Source: Luteitalea sp.
GTDB lineage: Bacteria > Acidobacteriota > Vicinamibacteria > Vicinamibacterales > Vicinamibacteraceae
Length of the DNA stretch: 64,000 nt
Direction: 5' to 3'
NCBI GenBank assembly: GCA_009377495.1
Contig: WHTZ01000012.1
Span: forward strand, 426-64,425
Shown in pieces: positions 7,365 to 16,361 of the stretch. Numbering within the stretch: the stretch's first letter is position 1; each line of letters opens with the position of its first letter. A program made the translations under genes and the position numbers. Below the pieces are notes generated by a model that was given only the letters and a program-made list of their open reading frames with translations, was not told the origin of the DNA and made no database searches.

Positions 7365-9962
7365 CTATACGACCACCTCGAGCGCCTCGCGGTTCTCAGC
7401 CGTCGCTGCGAGGCCAGGCAGCACCTTGACCTTTCCGGTCTCTGGCTCGCTAATCTTGACGGTGTACTCACCCGCGGCAAACACATGGGGCTGGAACTCG
7501 CGCCTGGGAAGCCGCAAAGCGTAAACCAACTCCCCGTTGCGCTCGTCGACGAGGTGCAGCACCGGTTTTTCGACCCCACGGATCTTCAACGTGGGTAAGT
7601 GCGCGACGGCCTTCCGCGCATAGTTGTCCGTTTGTCTCACCACCACTGGCCAGCCGGGCATCTCGGTGCCTTCCTGGAGCGGGTCGGCCGAGTACGGCCA
7701 GCAATCGATGGTCACGGTACGTCTCTCTTTGTTGAAGCGCACGAGGCCGAGCCCGCTGGTCTTGGCGTTGACCTGTTCGAGCACGGGCGCGGGCACTTGA
7801 TAAGGGCCATTCTTGACTGCCAGCACGGTGAGCGGATGTCCAAAGTGATCGAGGAAATCCCCGGTCAGCCCCTTCGTGGCCGTGGTGCGGTTGCGCCCGG
7901 TCTTCTCCGGCTCCCACCAACGGGGATATCCCACATTCACCGCCGGCCCGGCAAAGGCCACACCGGCGTCCCGGTGCGCCTCGATGCCGTAGTGCACCAC
8001 GGCCGGCAGGTGCTGGTCGCCCGCTATGTGGAAGGCAAAGGCCTTGCGAATTTCTCGCAGCGCCGCGTTGCGCGGGGTCTGTGGCCAGCCGTTGGTATCG
8101 TAATCGGCAAAGAGCACGTCCCACGTTCTGCCATGCGTCGTCGGCAGCCCGGTGAAGATCGTCTGGGAAATGACGCATTTCATGTCGGCGCCCTCCCAGT
8201 CGGCGGCCCATTCCTTGAGGAACGCCATTTGCTTGTCGCCCAGCAGGTCCAGCCCAGGCACGTCGGCCATTTTCGGGTCAAAACTGGATTCGATCACGTG
8301 GTCTCCCCGATCGCCGGTCGGCGGCACCCTGCCCTCGGGGCCGGACTTGTATTGGCGGTCCGCCAGCACCGCGAAGCTCACGCGGCCATAGGTCATGGGG
8401 CCATAGTAATTGCGGGTCCCTCGCTTGCCCGGCTCGGCATCGTACGGATCGGCGTGATGGGCGGTCTGCGTTCGGTGCACGACGTTCACCCACCGGCTGG
8501 GCATATCGTAGCCGCCGGCTTCCTGCGTGGTCTCGCGGCCGTCTCCGCCTTCGCCCCACAAGTTGCCCTGGTAAACGTCGTGGTCGTCAGGAAGCGACAG
8601 GCTCGGGCGGTCCCTCATCAGCTCTCGCCAGGTCCAGCCGTGGAAGTACCACTTGCGCAGGTAATCGATGATGGCCGCCTCGGTGGCATCGCGTTGGGTA
8701 CCGTATCCGCCGCAGTTCTCGTAGAACTGATCCCCCACGAAGGCCAGCAGGTCGGGAGCCAGTTTGGACATGTTCTCGACCAGCGGCACGTTGGGGAAAA
8801 TCGCGTGGATGTTGCAGGAAACCACGGCGACCACCAGCTCGGCATGGTCGATCGGGTCGCGTCTGATGATGCCAGACCAGTAGACGTCTTCTCCGCCTGA
8901 CTTGGTCTTGTAAAGGTAGGCCACTCGGTAAGGAACGTCGGTCGTGGCGTCCCAGTTCTCTGCCCGGAAGGTCGCGGTACGGGAGTCGGGATCGATAGGC
9001 GCTTCGCCGATGGTCTTCCACTGGCGGGCATCCTGCACTTGCAAACGCACTGTCCGAGTATCCTCGTCACCCAACGGCGGCATCTGGGCGGTCAGCTTCA
9101 GAGTCCCACCACTCAACGTGTAGTGGGAAAACAGGATCGGCCCGAAGACCTGTGCGTCGTTGGGAACCACTTTGCTGCCGCCGATCCTCCAGTCGTCGAA
9201 CCAGAACTGGCCCACACCGAAGTTCAGCGCCTCGGGCTCTTGACCTGTTTTCTCGGGGGTGCCGAAGTTGTTCACCAACGAGAGATTGCCTATGAGGCGA
9301 TCTCCCGGGACTGCCCTTTGCGTTGCGGCAGCCAAGGTGTGACCGCGAACGCCGTCGAGCACGGTCAGCGTCACGTCATAAGCGCCGCCCCCAACGGGCC
9401 GGGCCTCTAAGTGCAACTCGACGAGCTCGACACTAGGGGCCAGGTGCCCCCGGCCAGAACCGCCGCAGAAGACCGTGCCGTTCCACGCAAGGCCCGCCGA
9501 AAATCCATACCCAGGCTCCGGCCACAGATTGTTCCGGTAATCGTGAAGCTCCGGGTAGTCACGGAGCGTTCCAAGAATGCCTATGCGAAAGCCCACGGAT
9601 CCCTCGCCGTCGCCAATCGGGCCACCGCCCATCCGTCCCGCGCGCACGCTCATGGTCAAGGTGCCTTCCTGGGCGCGCAATTGCCGCGTCAACACATGCA
9701 CGTTTCGGTCGAGCGCTCGGTTCACACACTCAATGCGTCCGTCCGCCACGCGCCAGTCCTGCAGGGGGTTGGCCCAGTATTCCGGCCCTAGCCACACGCG
9801 ATCCGACGACTCGTGCCAGTTGCTCTCGAACTCCGGAGTAGGCGCCGCCGCGCGAGCTTCGATCAAAGGAGACAACTGAGCGGCCGCGATCGCTCCTGCC
9901 ACCACGGGGGTCGTGTCCGCAATGAACTTACGGCGGGTAAGATGATGCCTGCGCTTTCCCAT
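7365..9962 (-). CDS. Tat-exported PhoD-like metallophosphatase
   Basis: An 865-residue secreted phosphatase. The N-terminus carries a twin-arginine signal (LTRRKFIADTTPVVAGAIAA, residues 9-28). Residues of about 45-260 look like a beta-sandwich accessory domain. The catalytic part begins near residue 375 with AVVSCNIHAIF, then FVGDQFYENCGG (around 408-419), SLPDDHDVYQGNLWGEGG (around 456-473) and later AGDQHLPAVVHYG, the metal-ligand series of the PhoD/alkaline phosphatase D family, which uses iron and calcium to hydrolyse phosphodiesters and phosphomonoesters outside the cytoplasm. It is much longer than classical PhoD (about 500-580 aa) because of the N-terminal domain. No Shine-Dalgarno is seen before the ATG, but the signal peptide supports this start. 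A role in phosphate scavenging is inferred from the family. Confidence 0.85.
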   Translation of the reverse strand: MGKRRHHLTRRKFIADTTPVVAGAIAAAQLSPLIEARAAAPTPEFESNWHESSDRVWLGPEYWANPLQDWRVADGRIECVNRALDRNVHVLTRQLRAQEGTLTMSVRAGRMGGGPIGDGEGSVGFRIGILGTLRDYPELHDYRNNLWPEPGYGFSAGLAWNGTVFCGGSGRGHLAPSVELVELHLEARPVGGGAYDVTLTVLDGVRGHTLAAATQRAVPGDRLIGNLSLVNNFGTPEKTGQEPEALNFGVGQFWFDDWRIGGSKVVPNDAQVFGPILFSHYTLSGGTLKLTAQMPPLGDEDTRTVRLQVQDARQWKTIGEAPIDPDSRTATFRAENWDATTDVPYRVAYLYKTKSGGEDVYWSGIIRRDPIDHAELVVAVVSCNIHAIFPNVPLVENMSKLAPDLLAFVGDQFYENCGGYGTQRDATEAAIIDYLRKWYFHGWTWRELMRDRPSLSLPDDHDVYQGNLWGEGGDGRETTQEAGGYDMPSRWVNVVHRTQTAHHADPYDAEPGKRGTRNYYGPMTYGRVSFAVLADRQYKSGPEGRVPPTGDRGDHVIESSFDPKMADVPGLDLLGDKQMAFLKEWAADWEGADMKCVISQTIFTGLPTTHGRTWDVLFADYDTNGWPQTPRNAALREIRKAFAFHIAGDQHLPAVVHYGIEAHRDAGVAFAGPAVNVGYPRWWEPEKTGRNRTTATKGLTGDFLDHFGHPLTVLAVKNGPYQVPAPVLEQVNAKTSGLGLVRFNKERRTVTIDCWPYSADPLQEGTEMPGWPVVVRQTDNYARKAVAHLPTLKIRGVEKPVLHLVDERNGELVYALRLPRREFQPHVFAAGEYTVKISEPETGKVKVLPGLAATAENREALEVVV

Positions 9963-10289
9963 TTAATCACCACAGTGCAGATCGACCCTTGCCTGAAGGC
10001 GCCGGATCCGCATTCGACTGAAGGGACGACCTGGACGGCTTCTACGAGCATCACCAAGATAGCATCTGGTTCGCCTGTCGTCGCGTACCGCGAGAACCCG
10101 CCGGCACGGCAGCGCTTGCGGCCACTACCCGCGCCAGTACATGTCGAGCGCGTCGGACCCCCTACCCAGATATGTAATCCTTCTTTGGGTCATTGACGAT
10201 CCACCGGACTCTCTTTTGCGTTCATCGTCACGACAATTGGTAGATGTCGCGAGTGTGCCTCCGACCAGGCGGCTGCGATGCTAGACGGC
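9963..10289. other. intergenic stretch without a convincing gene
   Basis: This stretch separates the phosphatase gene from the phospholipase remnant. One frame near 10030-10080 reads DGFYEHHQDSIWFACRR, which looks like a decayed piece of a protein, but it has no start, no extension and no recognised homologue. I see no RNA gene, promoter of note or repeat in it. Confidence 0.4.
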
Positions 10290-10412
10290 ATGTTGCCGAG
10301 TCGGGCCCTCTGCTGCTTGTTGCTAGCGCTGACGCCGTCCTGCGTCGCCCAGACCGTCGCCCAAACAGATACCGACCACGCTCGCATGAACCAGGTCCAG
10401 GTGTTGGGCAGC
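10290..10412 (+). pseudogene. remnant of a Ca2+-dependent PI-phospholipase C-like gene
   Basis: Beginning at the ATG, the frame encodes a signal peptide (MLPSRALCCLLLALTP...VAQ) followed by HARMNQVQVLGS. In the Ca2+-dependent phosphoinositide-specific phospholipase C family the mature protein starts with an almost identical R-x-NQ-I/V-QV-x-GSHNSYH block, whose histidine is catalytic. Here the sequence turns to CNRT right after LGS and all similarity is lost, so the catalytic domain is missing. Full-length members have about 350-400 residues. I read this as the 5' stump of a secreted phospholipase gene. The identification rests on a 12-residue match plus the signal peptide, so it is moderate at best. 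Confidence 0.4.
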
Positions 10413-10473
10413 TGTAATCGCACTGTTACGGGCGGCTCGAAAAGATCTGGGCGCGCCGGGCTAAAGATTCGTC

Positions 10474-10890
10474 CTAACGTCGACGCGCGCCCGGAGTGCG
10501 CTGCCGCGCCGTGGTCACCCGAGTGGCTGGCGTCGGACGCCGGCGCGTCGCTCGGTCAACGTGCCTAGTCTGGCTCTCACCATCGTCGACCCATTGTTCA
10601 GCCCACGCGGCAATCGCGTTCAGCGCTGGCTGCAGCGCGCGCCCCTTCTCGGTAAGAGCGTATTCCACGCGTACGGGAATTTCTGGAATCACCGTGCGAA
10701 TGACGATGCCCGCGTCCTCGAGCTCGCGCAGGCGTTCCGACAGCATGCGATCGCTGATCTCGGGAATCGTCGCGCGTAGCTCGCCATAGCGCGATGGTCC
10801 CTGGAGCAGGAGCTGAACAACCGCGCCGCTCCAGCGCCGGCCGATGAGCTCCACTGCCTGGTGGAAACGAGCGCACAGCTCGTGCGACAT
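10474..10890 (-). CDS. HxlR-family transcriptional regulator
   Basis: This 138-residue winged-helix regulator shows the HxlR pattern: a conserved cysteine near the N-terminus (ELCARFHQAVELIGRRW), the RWSGAVVQLLLQGPSRYGEL helix, ISDRMLSERLRELEDAGIV as the recognition region, and VRVEYALTEKGRAL for the wing. The last 40 residues are an arginine- and threonine-rich tail not typical of the family. HxlR proteins act as dimers and often sense electrophiles or redox stress through that cysteine. It is divergent from the YceI gene, and the 104-bp space between them carries a strong promoter overlapped by an HxlR-like inverted repeat, so control of yceI, and autoregulation, is a reasonable inference. 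Confidence 0.88.
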   Translation of the reverse strand: MSHELCARFHQAVELIGRRWSGAVVQLLLQGPSRYGELRATIPEISDRMLSERLRELEDAGIVIRTVIPEIPVRVEYALTEKGRALQPALNAIAAWAEQWVDDGESQTRHVDRATRRRPTPATRVTTARQRTPGARRR

Positions 10891-10916
10891 GAGGACAGTG
10901 TAGCAACGAAGGAACG

Positions 10917-10948
10917 TACTTGACAGAAGTGAATTACGAAACTATAGT
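10917..10948 (+). promoter_or_regulatory. sigma-70 promoter with overlapping HxlR-type operator
   Basis: A consensus -35 hexamer TTGACA (10920-10925) and a -10 hexamer TATAGT (10943-10948) are separated by exactly 17 bp and point at the YceI gene. Overlapping the -35 is TACT-N7-AGTG (10917-10931), within an ACTT-N5-AAGT inverted repeat; the YodB-type HxlR operator is TACT-N7-AGTA. The regulator gene diverges from here. The promoter is seen directly; the operator role is inferred. Confidence 0.65.
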
Positions 10949-10994
10949 AGCTTCCTCTTGGTAGTGCTAACCATTCTGAAGGAGCCGCCACAGC

Positions 10995-11543
10995 ATGAGC
11001 ACGATGTCTGAAACGACCACGATCTGGAACATCGACCCCAGTCATTCCAGTCTCGAGTTCTCGGTGCGTCACCTGATGATCGCCACCGTCAAAGGGCGCT
11101 TTTCCGACGTCACTGGTCGGGTGGTGAGCGACGACTCCGACCTAACCACAAGCCAGGTCGAGGTCGCGGTCGGCGTGAACAGCATCGACACGCGCGAGGC
11201 ACAGCGCGACGCACACCTGCGCTCGCCCGATTTCTTCGACGTTGAGAAGTTTCCCACGCTCACGTTCCGGAGCACGCGCATCACGGATGTCTCCAACGGG
11301 ACGTTCAAGCTCGTCGGCGATCTCACCATGCACGGCGGAACGCGCGAGATCGTATTGGACGTCACCACTGAAGGGCGGGGCAAGGACCCATGGGGCGGCG
11401 ACCGTGCGGGGTTCAGCGCGACGACGAAGATCAAGCGCAGCGACTTCGGGCTGGTGTGGAATCAGGTGCTCGAGACCGGCGGCGTCGCGGTGGGCGACGA
11501 GGTCAAGATCGCGATCGACCTCGAGCTGGTCGCGGCACAATAG
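10995..11543 (+). CDS. YceI-family lipocalin-like protein
   Basis: This 182-residue member of the YceI family matches the usual length. It shows the defining segments TTIWNIDPSHSSLEFSVRHL at the N-terminus, TVKGRFSDVTGRV, the VGVNSIDTREAQRDAHLRSP stretch, FFDVEKFPTLTFRSTRI, GDLTMHGGTREIVLDV and the C-terminal DFGLVWNQVLETGGVAVGDE. YceI proteins form an extended lipocalin barrel that binds polyisoprenoid or amide-bearing lipids; they are often induced by stress. No signal peptide is seen, so this copy is predicted to be cytoplasmic, as in many HxlR-linked YceI genes. The ATG is preceded by GAAGGAG. A near-consensus promoter lies about 47-75 bp upstream, and the divergent HxlR gene probably controls it. 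Confidence 0.92.
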   Translation: MSTMSETTTIWNIDPSHSSLEFSVRHLMIATVKGRFSDVTGRVVSDDSDLTTSQVEVAVGVNSIDTREAQRDAHLRSPDFFDVEKFPTLTFRSTRITDVSNGTFKLVGDLTMHGGTREIVLDVTTEGRGKDPWGGDRAGFSATTKIKRSDFGLVWNQVLETGGVAVGDEVKIAIDLELVAAQ

Positions 11544-11571
11544 GTACGCTATCACCTGTGCAGTTGTGGGC

Positions 11572-12339
11572 CTATCGAGCGGCGATGCGGGTCCGCCCCC
11601 AGTTCACCATATCTTGTCGCTTTGCAAAGTGCAGGAGTGGCGACGCGGTAGTGGGTTGGATGCCAGCCGACTCCGCCATGCTGTTCGCCGCGATCTCAGC
11701 ATCGGCCACTTGGAGAGGCCAGGCCGGGTGATGGATCTCGACCGTGAACATGTCCCCTTTCTTGTTGACGGTGTAGAGACAGTAGCGCTCGGTCAAGAAG
11801 TACTCGAGCGATCCCTCCCGCGGGTGGAACACCGGTCCAGTTGGCCGATACGTGGCGACGAGCTCCGCCGCGGGCGCCTTGTCGCTGTTGCGCCTGCTGA
11901 CATAGTGAATGCCGTCGCCGCGCTGCTCGACTTGCATCGACGCTGAATGGTACGGCAGGTGAAACATGGTTCGGGCCACGCGCACGGCGACCGAGTTGCC
12001 GGCATCCAGGCTGAAGAAGTACACACCGGCCTTTGCACCGACCCGTACGTAGGTGCGCACGTTCAGCTCGGGAAAAGCCGACATCCAAGGCAGTGCAGGC
12101 ACGCCGCGCGGCGCGACGTTTGTCATGTGAAACGGAACGATCCCGAGCCACGCCCGGCCATCGAACAGATCGAGCTCGAGAGACGGCGGGATCAACGCGG
12201 CAAGGAGCGGCGGCTCCACAGGCCAGTGCGCGAACAGCAGGTCGTGCCAGGTCTGCGTCATGATCCACGGACCGGTAGGCATTGGCCACGGCCGGTGTCC
12301 GATCTCACGTAGAACGCCGAAATTGAAGTCGTGAGCCAA
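11572..12339 (-). CDS. DUF2071 (YqjF-like) protein
   Basis: A 255-residue protein of the DUF2071/YqjF family. The recognisable blocks are TQTWHDLLFAHWPVEPPLL, IPPSLELDLFDGRAWLGIVP, FHMTNVAPRGVP, FPELNVRTYVRVGAKAGVYF and FFSLDAGNSVAVRVARTMF, followed by a GSLEYFLTERYCLYT segment. B. subtilis YqjF is a homologue of unknown biochemical role; no catalytic motif is established. The frame begins at the ATG at 12339, but internal methionines (MPTGPWIMTQTW) could also serve because the conserved part begins there. It is convergent with the YceI gene, whose stop codon lies 28 bp away. It is probably a single-gene unit. Confidence 0.85.
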   Translation of the reverse strand: MAHDFNFGVLREIGHRPWPMPTGPWIMTQTWHDLLFAHWPVEPPLLAALIPPSLELDLFDGRAWLGIVPFHMTNVAPRGVPALPWMSAFPELNVRTYVRVGAKAGVYFFSLDAGNSVAVRVARTMFHLPYHSASMQVEQRGDGIHYVSRRNSDKAPAAELVATYRPTGPVFHPREGSLEYFLTERYCLYTVNKKGDMFTVEIHHPAWPLQVADAEIAANSMAESAGIQPTTASPLLHFAKRQDMVNWGRTRIAAR

Positions 12340-12488
12340 GACCGTATCGCCTCCCCTATCTAGTGTGGCCCCTCTGTAGGTTCCGGCTCAACGGCGGCTG
12401 GCGCAATCGGTCATGAGTCCCGCCGATCTCGAGCATGACAACCCCAACCTGTTCTGGTGTCCTTTTGCGCTTGTGATGTAATGGGGCC

Positions 12489-14702
12489 GTGCCAGCACCG
12501 CGTGTGTCACCGGGTCGTCTCGTGGTCGTCTCGAACAGGCTGCCTGTGACGATGCGCCGGATTGGCGAAGACGTCCGGCTCATCCCTTCGTCCGGGGGAT
12601 TGGCCACGGGCCTCCGTGGATGGCACCAGGAGTCCGAGGGCGTGTGGGTGGGATGGCCGGGTGAGGTCCATCGGCTCACCGCTCCTCAGCGATCGAAGCT
12701 CGAGGAGCGCTTCTCACAGGAACGTCTTGCACCTGTCTATCTGTCGTCTGACGAGATCCAGCGCTACTACGATGGTTTCTCGAACGGTGTGTTGTGGCCG
12801 CTCTTTCATTACTTGCTCGACCGCATCCCGCTCGATGCGAGCAACTGGGATGCGTATCGCCAGGTCAACGAGAAGTTCGCTGATGCCGTGGTTCACGTCA
12901 GTCGCCGCGATGACATGATCTGGGTGCACGACTATCAGCTCATGCTGCTTCCCGCCCTGTTGCGAGACCGTCTGCCTGAGGCCCGCATCGGGTTTTTTCT
13001 CCACACGCCGTTCCCTTCGTCGGAGATATTCCGCCTGCTCCCGTGGCGGCAGGAGGTTCTCAGAGGCGTGCTCGGTGCGGACCTGGTGGGCTTTCACACA
13101 CGCGCGTACCTGCGACACTTCGTGAACTCGGTCGTCCACATCGATGGCCACGAGGTAGACGTCGACCGCGTCCAGGTGGACGGACGCGAGGTCCGCCTCG
13201 GCGCGTTTCCTATGGGCGTCGACGTCGAGGCCTTCACCGCCTTAGCCGAGGATCGGCGCGTCATCGAGGAGGTGGCGGCGATCCGCCGCCAGGCCGGCGA
13301 CAATCGCATCCTTCTCGGTGTCGATCGTCTGGACTACACCAAAGGCATCCCACGGCGGCTGCTGGCGTTCGGGCGTCTCCTCGAGCGCAATCCGGAGCTG
13401 GCCGATCACGTCCGGCTCATCCAGTTGGCGGTGCCGACACGAGAGAAAGTCGAGTCGTACAAGGCGTTCCGCCGGGAAGTGGAGGAGTTGGTAGGTCGCT
13501 TGAACGGGATATACGGCAAGGTCAACTCGGTGCCGGTCCACTACCTCCGCCGCTCTGTCACGCGTCGCCAGTTGGTGGCGCTGTACCGAGCGGCGGATGT
13601 CATGCTCGTCACCCCCCTGCGCGATGGGATGAATCTGGTCGCGAAGGAGTTCGTGGCTTCCCGGGTCGATGAAGATGGCGTGCTTGTCCTGAGTGAGTTC
13701 GCTGGCGCAGCCACGGAGCTCGGTGAAGCCATCGTGGTCAATCCCTATGACATCAACGGCGCGGCTGCGGCGATCAATTATGCGCTGTCCATGGGGGCGA
13801 GCGAGCGTCGCACCCGCATGAGGGCCTTGCGGCGACGCGTGGTGTCGCACGACGTGCACCGATGGGCACGGACATTTCTCGAGCGGCTCGCGCACGCGCC
13901 ATGGCAGCAGCGTCTGACGGGCACCATGAACATGAGCTCGGATCATCTCGCCGAGATTGTCGCGACCTTGCGTGGATCTTCCTCTCTGACACTGTTCCTC
14001 GACTACGACGGTAGCCTCGTGCCTATCGTCGCCACACCCGAGCTCGCGTTACCGGATGCTGAGTTGCTGTCGATGCTGCGTCAGCTGTCCGAGCGGCCCT
14101 CGACCGACGTGCACGTGGTCAGCGGGCGCGCGCGCGACACGCTCGATGAATGGCTGGGCGAAGTGCCACTCTCGCTGTGGGCCGAGCACGGGCTCTGGCA
14201 TCGCCCCGGCCCCAGTGGCAAATGGCAGATCACAGTCCCCGTGCATGTCGATTCTCTCGCGCAGATCCGCGCCATTCTCGAGCAGTTCAGTGCAGAGACG
14301 CCTGGCTCGCGCCTCGAGGAGAAGACGGCGTCGGTGGCGTGGCACTATCGCTTGAGCGACCCTGAATTCGGCGCCCGCCAGGCGCGGGAGCTACGGCTCC
14401 GGCTCGAGGAGCTACTCGCCAAGTTACCTTTCGAGCTGATCGAAGGGAAGAAGGTGATCGAGGTGCGTCCGCGCGGCGCCAACAAAGCACTCGTGGTGCG
14501 GCGCGTGCTCGCCAACAGCGTGGCAGATCCGGCAGTGCTTGCCGTTGGGGACGATACCACCGACGACGAGATGTTTGCCGCCCTCCCGGACTCGAGCATC
14601 ACCGTTGCTGTCGGCCTGCGGCCGCGCCACGCGAAGTGGCGCGTATCCGATCCTCGTGCGGTGCGACGTCTCCTCGGCGAGCTCGCAGCGCAGGGGTCCT
14701 GA
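12489..14702 (+). CDS. otsAB: bifunctional trehalose-6-phosphate synthase/phosphatase
   Basis: A 737-residue fusion of the two trehalose enzymes. Residues 1-475 are a GT20 glycosyltransferase: [19 protein letters not shown] (the donor-phosphate loop), [48 protein letters not shown] (about 277-290) and [16 protein letters not shown]. Residues of about 498-735 are a HAD-type trehalose-phosphatase with [11 protein letters not shown] (nucleophile Asp near 505), [19 protein letters not shown] and [12 protein letters not shown]. It makes trehalose-6-phosphate from UDP-glucose and glucose-6-phosphate, then trehalose, an osmo- and desiccation protectant. The start is a GTG at 12489; no strong Shine-Dalgarno precedes it, but the glycosyltransferase fold begins immediately after. 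It is transcribed alone and converges on rtcB with 17 bp between stop codons. Confidence 0.95.
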   Translation: MPAPRVSPGRLVVVSNRLPVTMRRIGEDVRLIPSSGGLATGLRGWHQESEGVWVGWPGEVHRLTAPQRSKLEERFSQERLAPVYLSSDEIQRYYDGFSNGVLWPLFHYLLDRIPLDASNWDAYRQVNEKFADAVVHVSRRDDMIWVHDYQLMLLPALLRDRLPEARIGFFLHTPFPSSEIFRLLPWRQEVLRGVLGADLVGFHTRAYLRHFVNSVVHIDGHEVDVDRVQVDGREVRLGAFPMGVDVEAFTALAEDRRVIEEVAAIRRQAGDNRILLGVDRLDYTKGIPRRLLAFGRLLERNPELADHVRLIQLAVPTREKVESYKAFRREVEELVGRLNGIYGKVNSVPVHYLRRSVTRRQLVALYRAADVMLVTPLRDGMNLVAKEFVASRVDEDGVLVLSEFAGAATELGEAIVVNPYDINGAAAAINYALSMGASERRTRMRALRRRVVSHDVHRWARTFLERLAHAPWQQRLTGTMNMSSDHLAEIVATLRGSSSLTLFLDYDGSLVPIVATPELALPDAELLSMLRQLSERPSTDVHVVSGRARDTLDEWLGEVPLSLWAEHGLWHRPGPSGKWQITVPVHVDSLAQIRAILEQFSAETPGSRLEEKTASVAWHYRLSDPEFGARQARELRLRLEELLAKLPFELIEGKKVIEVRPRGANKALVVRRVLANSVADPAVLAVGDDTTDDEMFAALPDSSITVAVGLRPRHAKWRVSDPRAVRRLLGELAAQGS

Positions 14703-14719
14703 CCTTCGTCAGCTACCTG

Positions 14720-16168
14720 CTAACCCTTGACGACGGCGACCGGACGGAGGCGGGCGACGACCCGCGACAGCCCGACACCTTCACAGGTCTCGACGACATC
14801 TGCGGCACTCTTGTACGCATACGGGGCTTCCTCTGACAGCAATGCCCAGTGCGATCGCGCCAGCAGGATGCCCTCCTCCTCGAGCTTCTGCCTGAGCGCC
14901 TGGCCGCTCATCACCTGCTTGGCCTTCGTCCGTGACATCGCACGTCCCGCGCCGTGGCACGTCGACGAAAACGACAGATCGCGCGCCTGAGCGGTACCGG
15001 CGAGCACGAAGGAGGCCGTCCCCATCGAGCCGGGAATGATCACGGGCTGGCCGATCGGCGCATACCGCGGCGGCAGCTCGGCATGACCCGGGCCGAACGC
15101 TCGTGTCGCACCCTTGCGATGCACGCACAGCCGGCGCGGACGCCCGTCCACGACGTATTCCTCGATCTTCGCCAGGTTGTGCGCCACGTCGTAGACGAGG
15201 CGCAGGCCAAGCGCTTGCGACGAGCGTCCGAACAGCGACGCGCACGACTCGCGCACCGCGTCCGCGAGCACCTGGCGGTTCGCAAGCGCGAAGTTTCCGG
15301 CAGCGCTCATCGCGCCCACGTAGCTGCGCGCGACCGCGTGCTCGAAGGGCACGCACGCCAACTGCCGATCCGGTAACGCGTAGCCAAGCTTGGCCTGCAG
15401 TCGATCGATGACTCGCAGGTGGTCGGTGCAGGTCTGGTGGCCGATGCCGCGAGAGCCCGAGTGAATCATGACGCACACCTGCCCCTGGAAGAGCTCCATG
15501 GCAGCGGCCGCATCGCTATCTCGGATCGCATCGACCACCTGGACTTCGAGAAAGTGGTTGCCCGCTCCAAGGCTGCCGAGTTGAGGCGCACCGCGCTCCT
15601 TCGCTCGCGGCGAAATGAAGTCTGGCTCTGCACCCGGCAACGTCCCGCGGCTCTCACAGCTCTCGAGGTCCTCCTCCCAGCCCGCGCCACGCGCCACAGC
15701 AAAGCGCGCGCCCTCGCGCAGCACTTGATCGAGAGAACTGGCGCGGAGCGGCATCCGCCCGCGGCCACCCACGCCGCGCGGCACGCGCTCTCCAAGCGTG
15801 TCGACGAGCTCGCGGAGGCGTGGCTTCACCTCCGTGTCGTACACGAGGTCGCTGCGCAGCAGCCGAACGCCACAGCCAATGTCGAAGCCGACGCCACCCG
15901 GTGAGATGACGCCACCTCGGTCGACGTCGGTCGCGGCGACACCGCCAATGGGAAAGCCGTAGCCCCAGTGGATGTCGGGCATCGCCAGCGAGGCGGTGAC
16001 GATTCCCGGCAACGTGGCGACGTTGGCCACTTGTTGCACCGCCTTGTCCTCGATGGCCTTTTGCATCAACGCGTCGGACGCGAAGACGCGGCCCGGTACG
16101 CGCATGCCTGGCACCAGACCAACCGGTAGCTCCCAGACGAAGTCGCCGATCTTGCGTGGCGCTACCAT
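14720..16168 (-). CDS. rtcB: RNA-splicing ligase RtcB
   Basis: A 482-residue RtcB-type RNA ligase, which joins 2',3'-cyclic phosphate or 3'-phosphate RNA ends to 5'-OH ends using GTP and manganese. Seen are MPDIHWGYGFPIGGVAATD, GGVGFDIGCGVRLL with the manganese-binding Asp and Cys (about residues 96-99), GSLGAGNHFLEVQ, HSGSRGIGHQ, and VHRKGATRAFGPG, whose histidine is the residue that becomes guanylylated. The ATG at 16168 is preceded by a textbook AAAGGAG; the frame is open upstream but without homology, through the repeat-rich spacer. The archease gene, encoding its activator, lies just upstream in the same direction, a partnership known from archaea and bacteria. Confidence 0.96.
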   Translation of the reverse strand: MVAPRKIGDFVWELPVGLVPGMRVPGRVFASDALMQKAIEDKAVQQVANVATLPGIVTASLAMPDIHWGYGFPIGGVAATDVDRGGVISPGGVGFDIGCGVRLLRSDLVYDTEVKPRLRELVDTLGERVPRGVGGRGRMPLRASSLDQVLREGARFAVARGAGWEEDLESCESRGTLPGAEPDFISPRAKERGAPQLGSLGAGNHFLEVQVVDAIRDSDAAAAMELFQGQVCVMIHSGSRGIGHQTCTDHLRVIDRLQAKLGYALPDRQLACVPFEHAVARSYVGAMSAAGNFALANRQVLADAVRESCASLFGRSSQALGLRLVYDVAHNLAKIEEYVVDGRPRRLCVHRKGATRAFGPGHAELPPRYAPIGQPVIIPGSMGTASFVLAGTAQARDLSFSSTCHGAGRAMSRTKAKQVMSGQALRQKLEEEGILLARSHWALLSEEAPYAYKSAADVVETCEGVGLSRVVARLRPVAVVKG

Positions 16169-16183
16169 GGGGTCTCCTTTCGG

Positions 16184-16361
16184 GGGTGACAAGATGAGTG
16201 GGTGACAAGGTGAGTGGGTGACAAGGTGATGGGAGCCTTGGGGCGTGCGTGGATTGGGGGCGACTGGCCTTTGCCTTGTCCGTCGCGGGGCCTGAAGGCC
16301 CCGCGCTAACATTCGCTCGAAAGCCCCTTCACCTTGTCACCTCCTCACCTTGTCACCCCTT
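16184..16361. repeat. 16-bp tandem repeats in inverted arrangement around a hairpin
   Basis: The spacer between archease and rtcB holds three tandem 16-bp units (GGGTGACAAGRTGAGT type) at 16184-16231 and two inverted copies of the same unit at 16330-16361. Between them sits a perfect 10-bp-arm hairpin at 16284-16305 (CGCGGGGCCT/AGGCCCCGCG) of the dispersed palindrome family. The whole could fold into a large stem and influence translation or read-through between the two genes. Confidence 0.75.

Noticed and set aside
7599..8900. 433-codon open frame opposite the PhoD-like gene
   Set aside because: Antisense shadow; the opposite strand has a Tat signal and complete catalytic motifs, this strand has none.
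10030..10080. DGFYEHHQDSIWFACRR fragment
   Set aside because: Too short and isolated; no start, stop context or extension to call a pseudogene.
16169..16360. CRISPR array considered for the 16-bp repeats
   Set aside because: Units are contiguous without unique spacers and there are no cas genes; they are simple tandem repeats.
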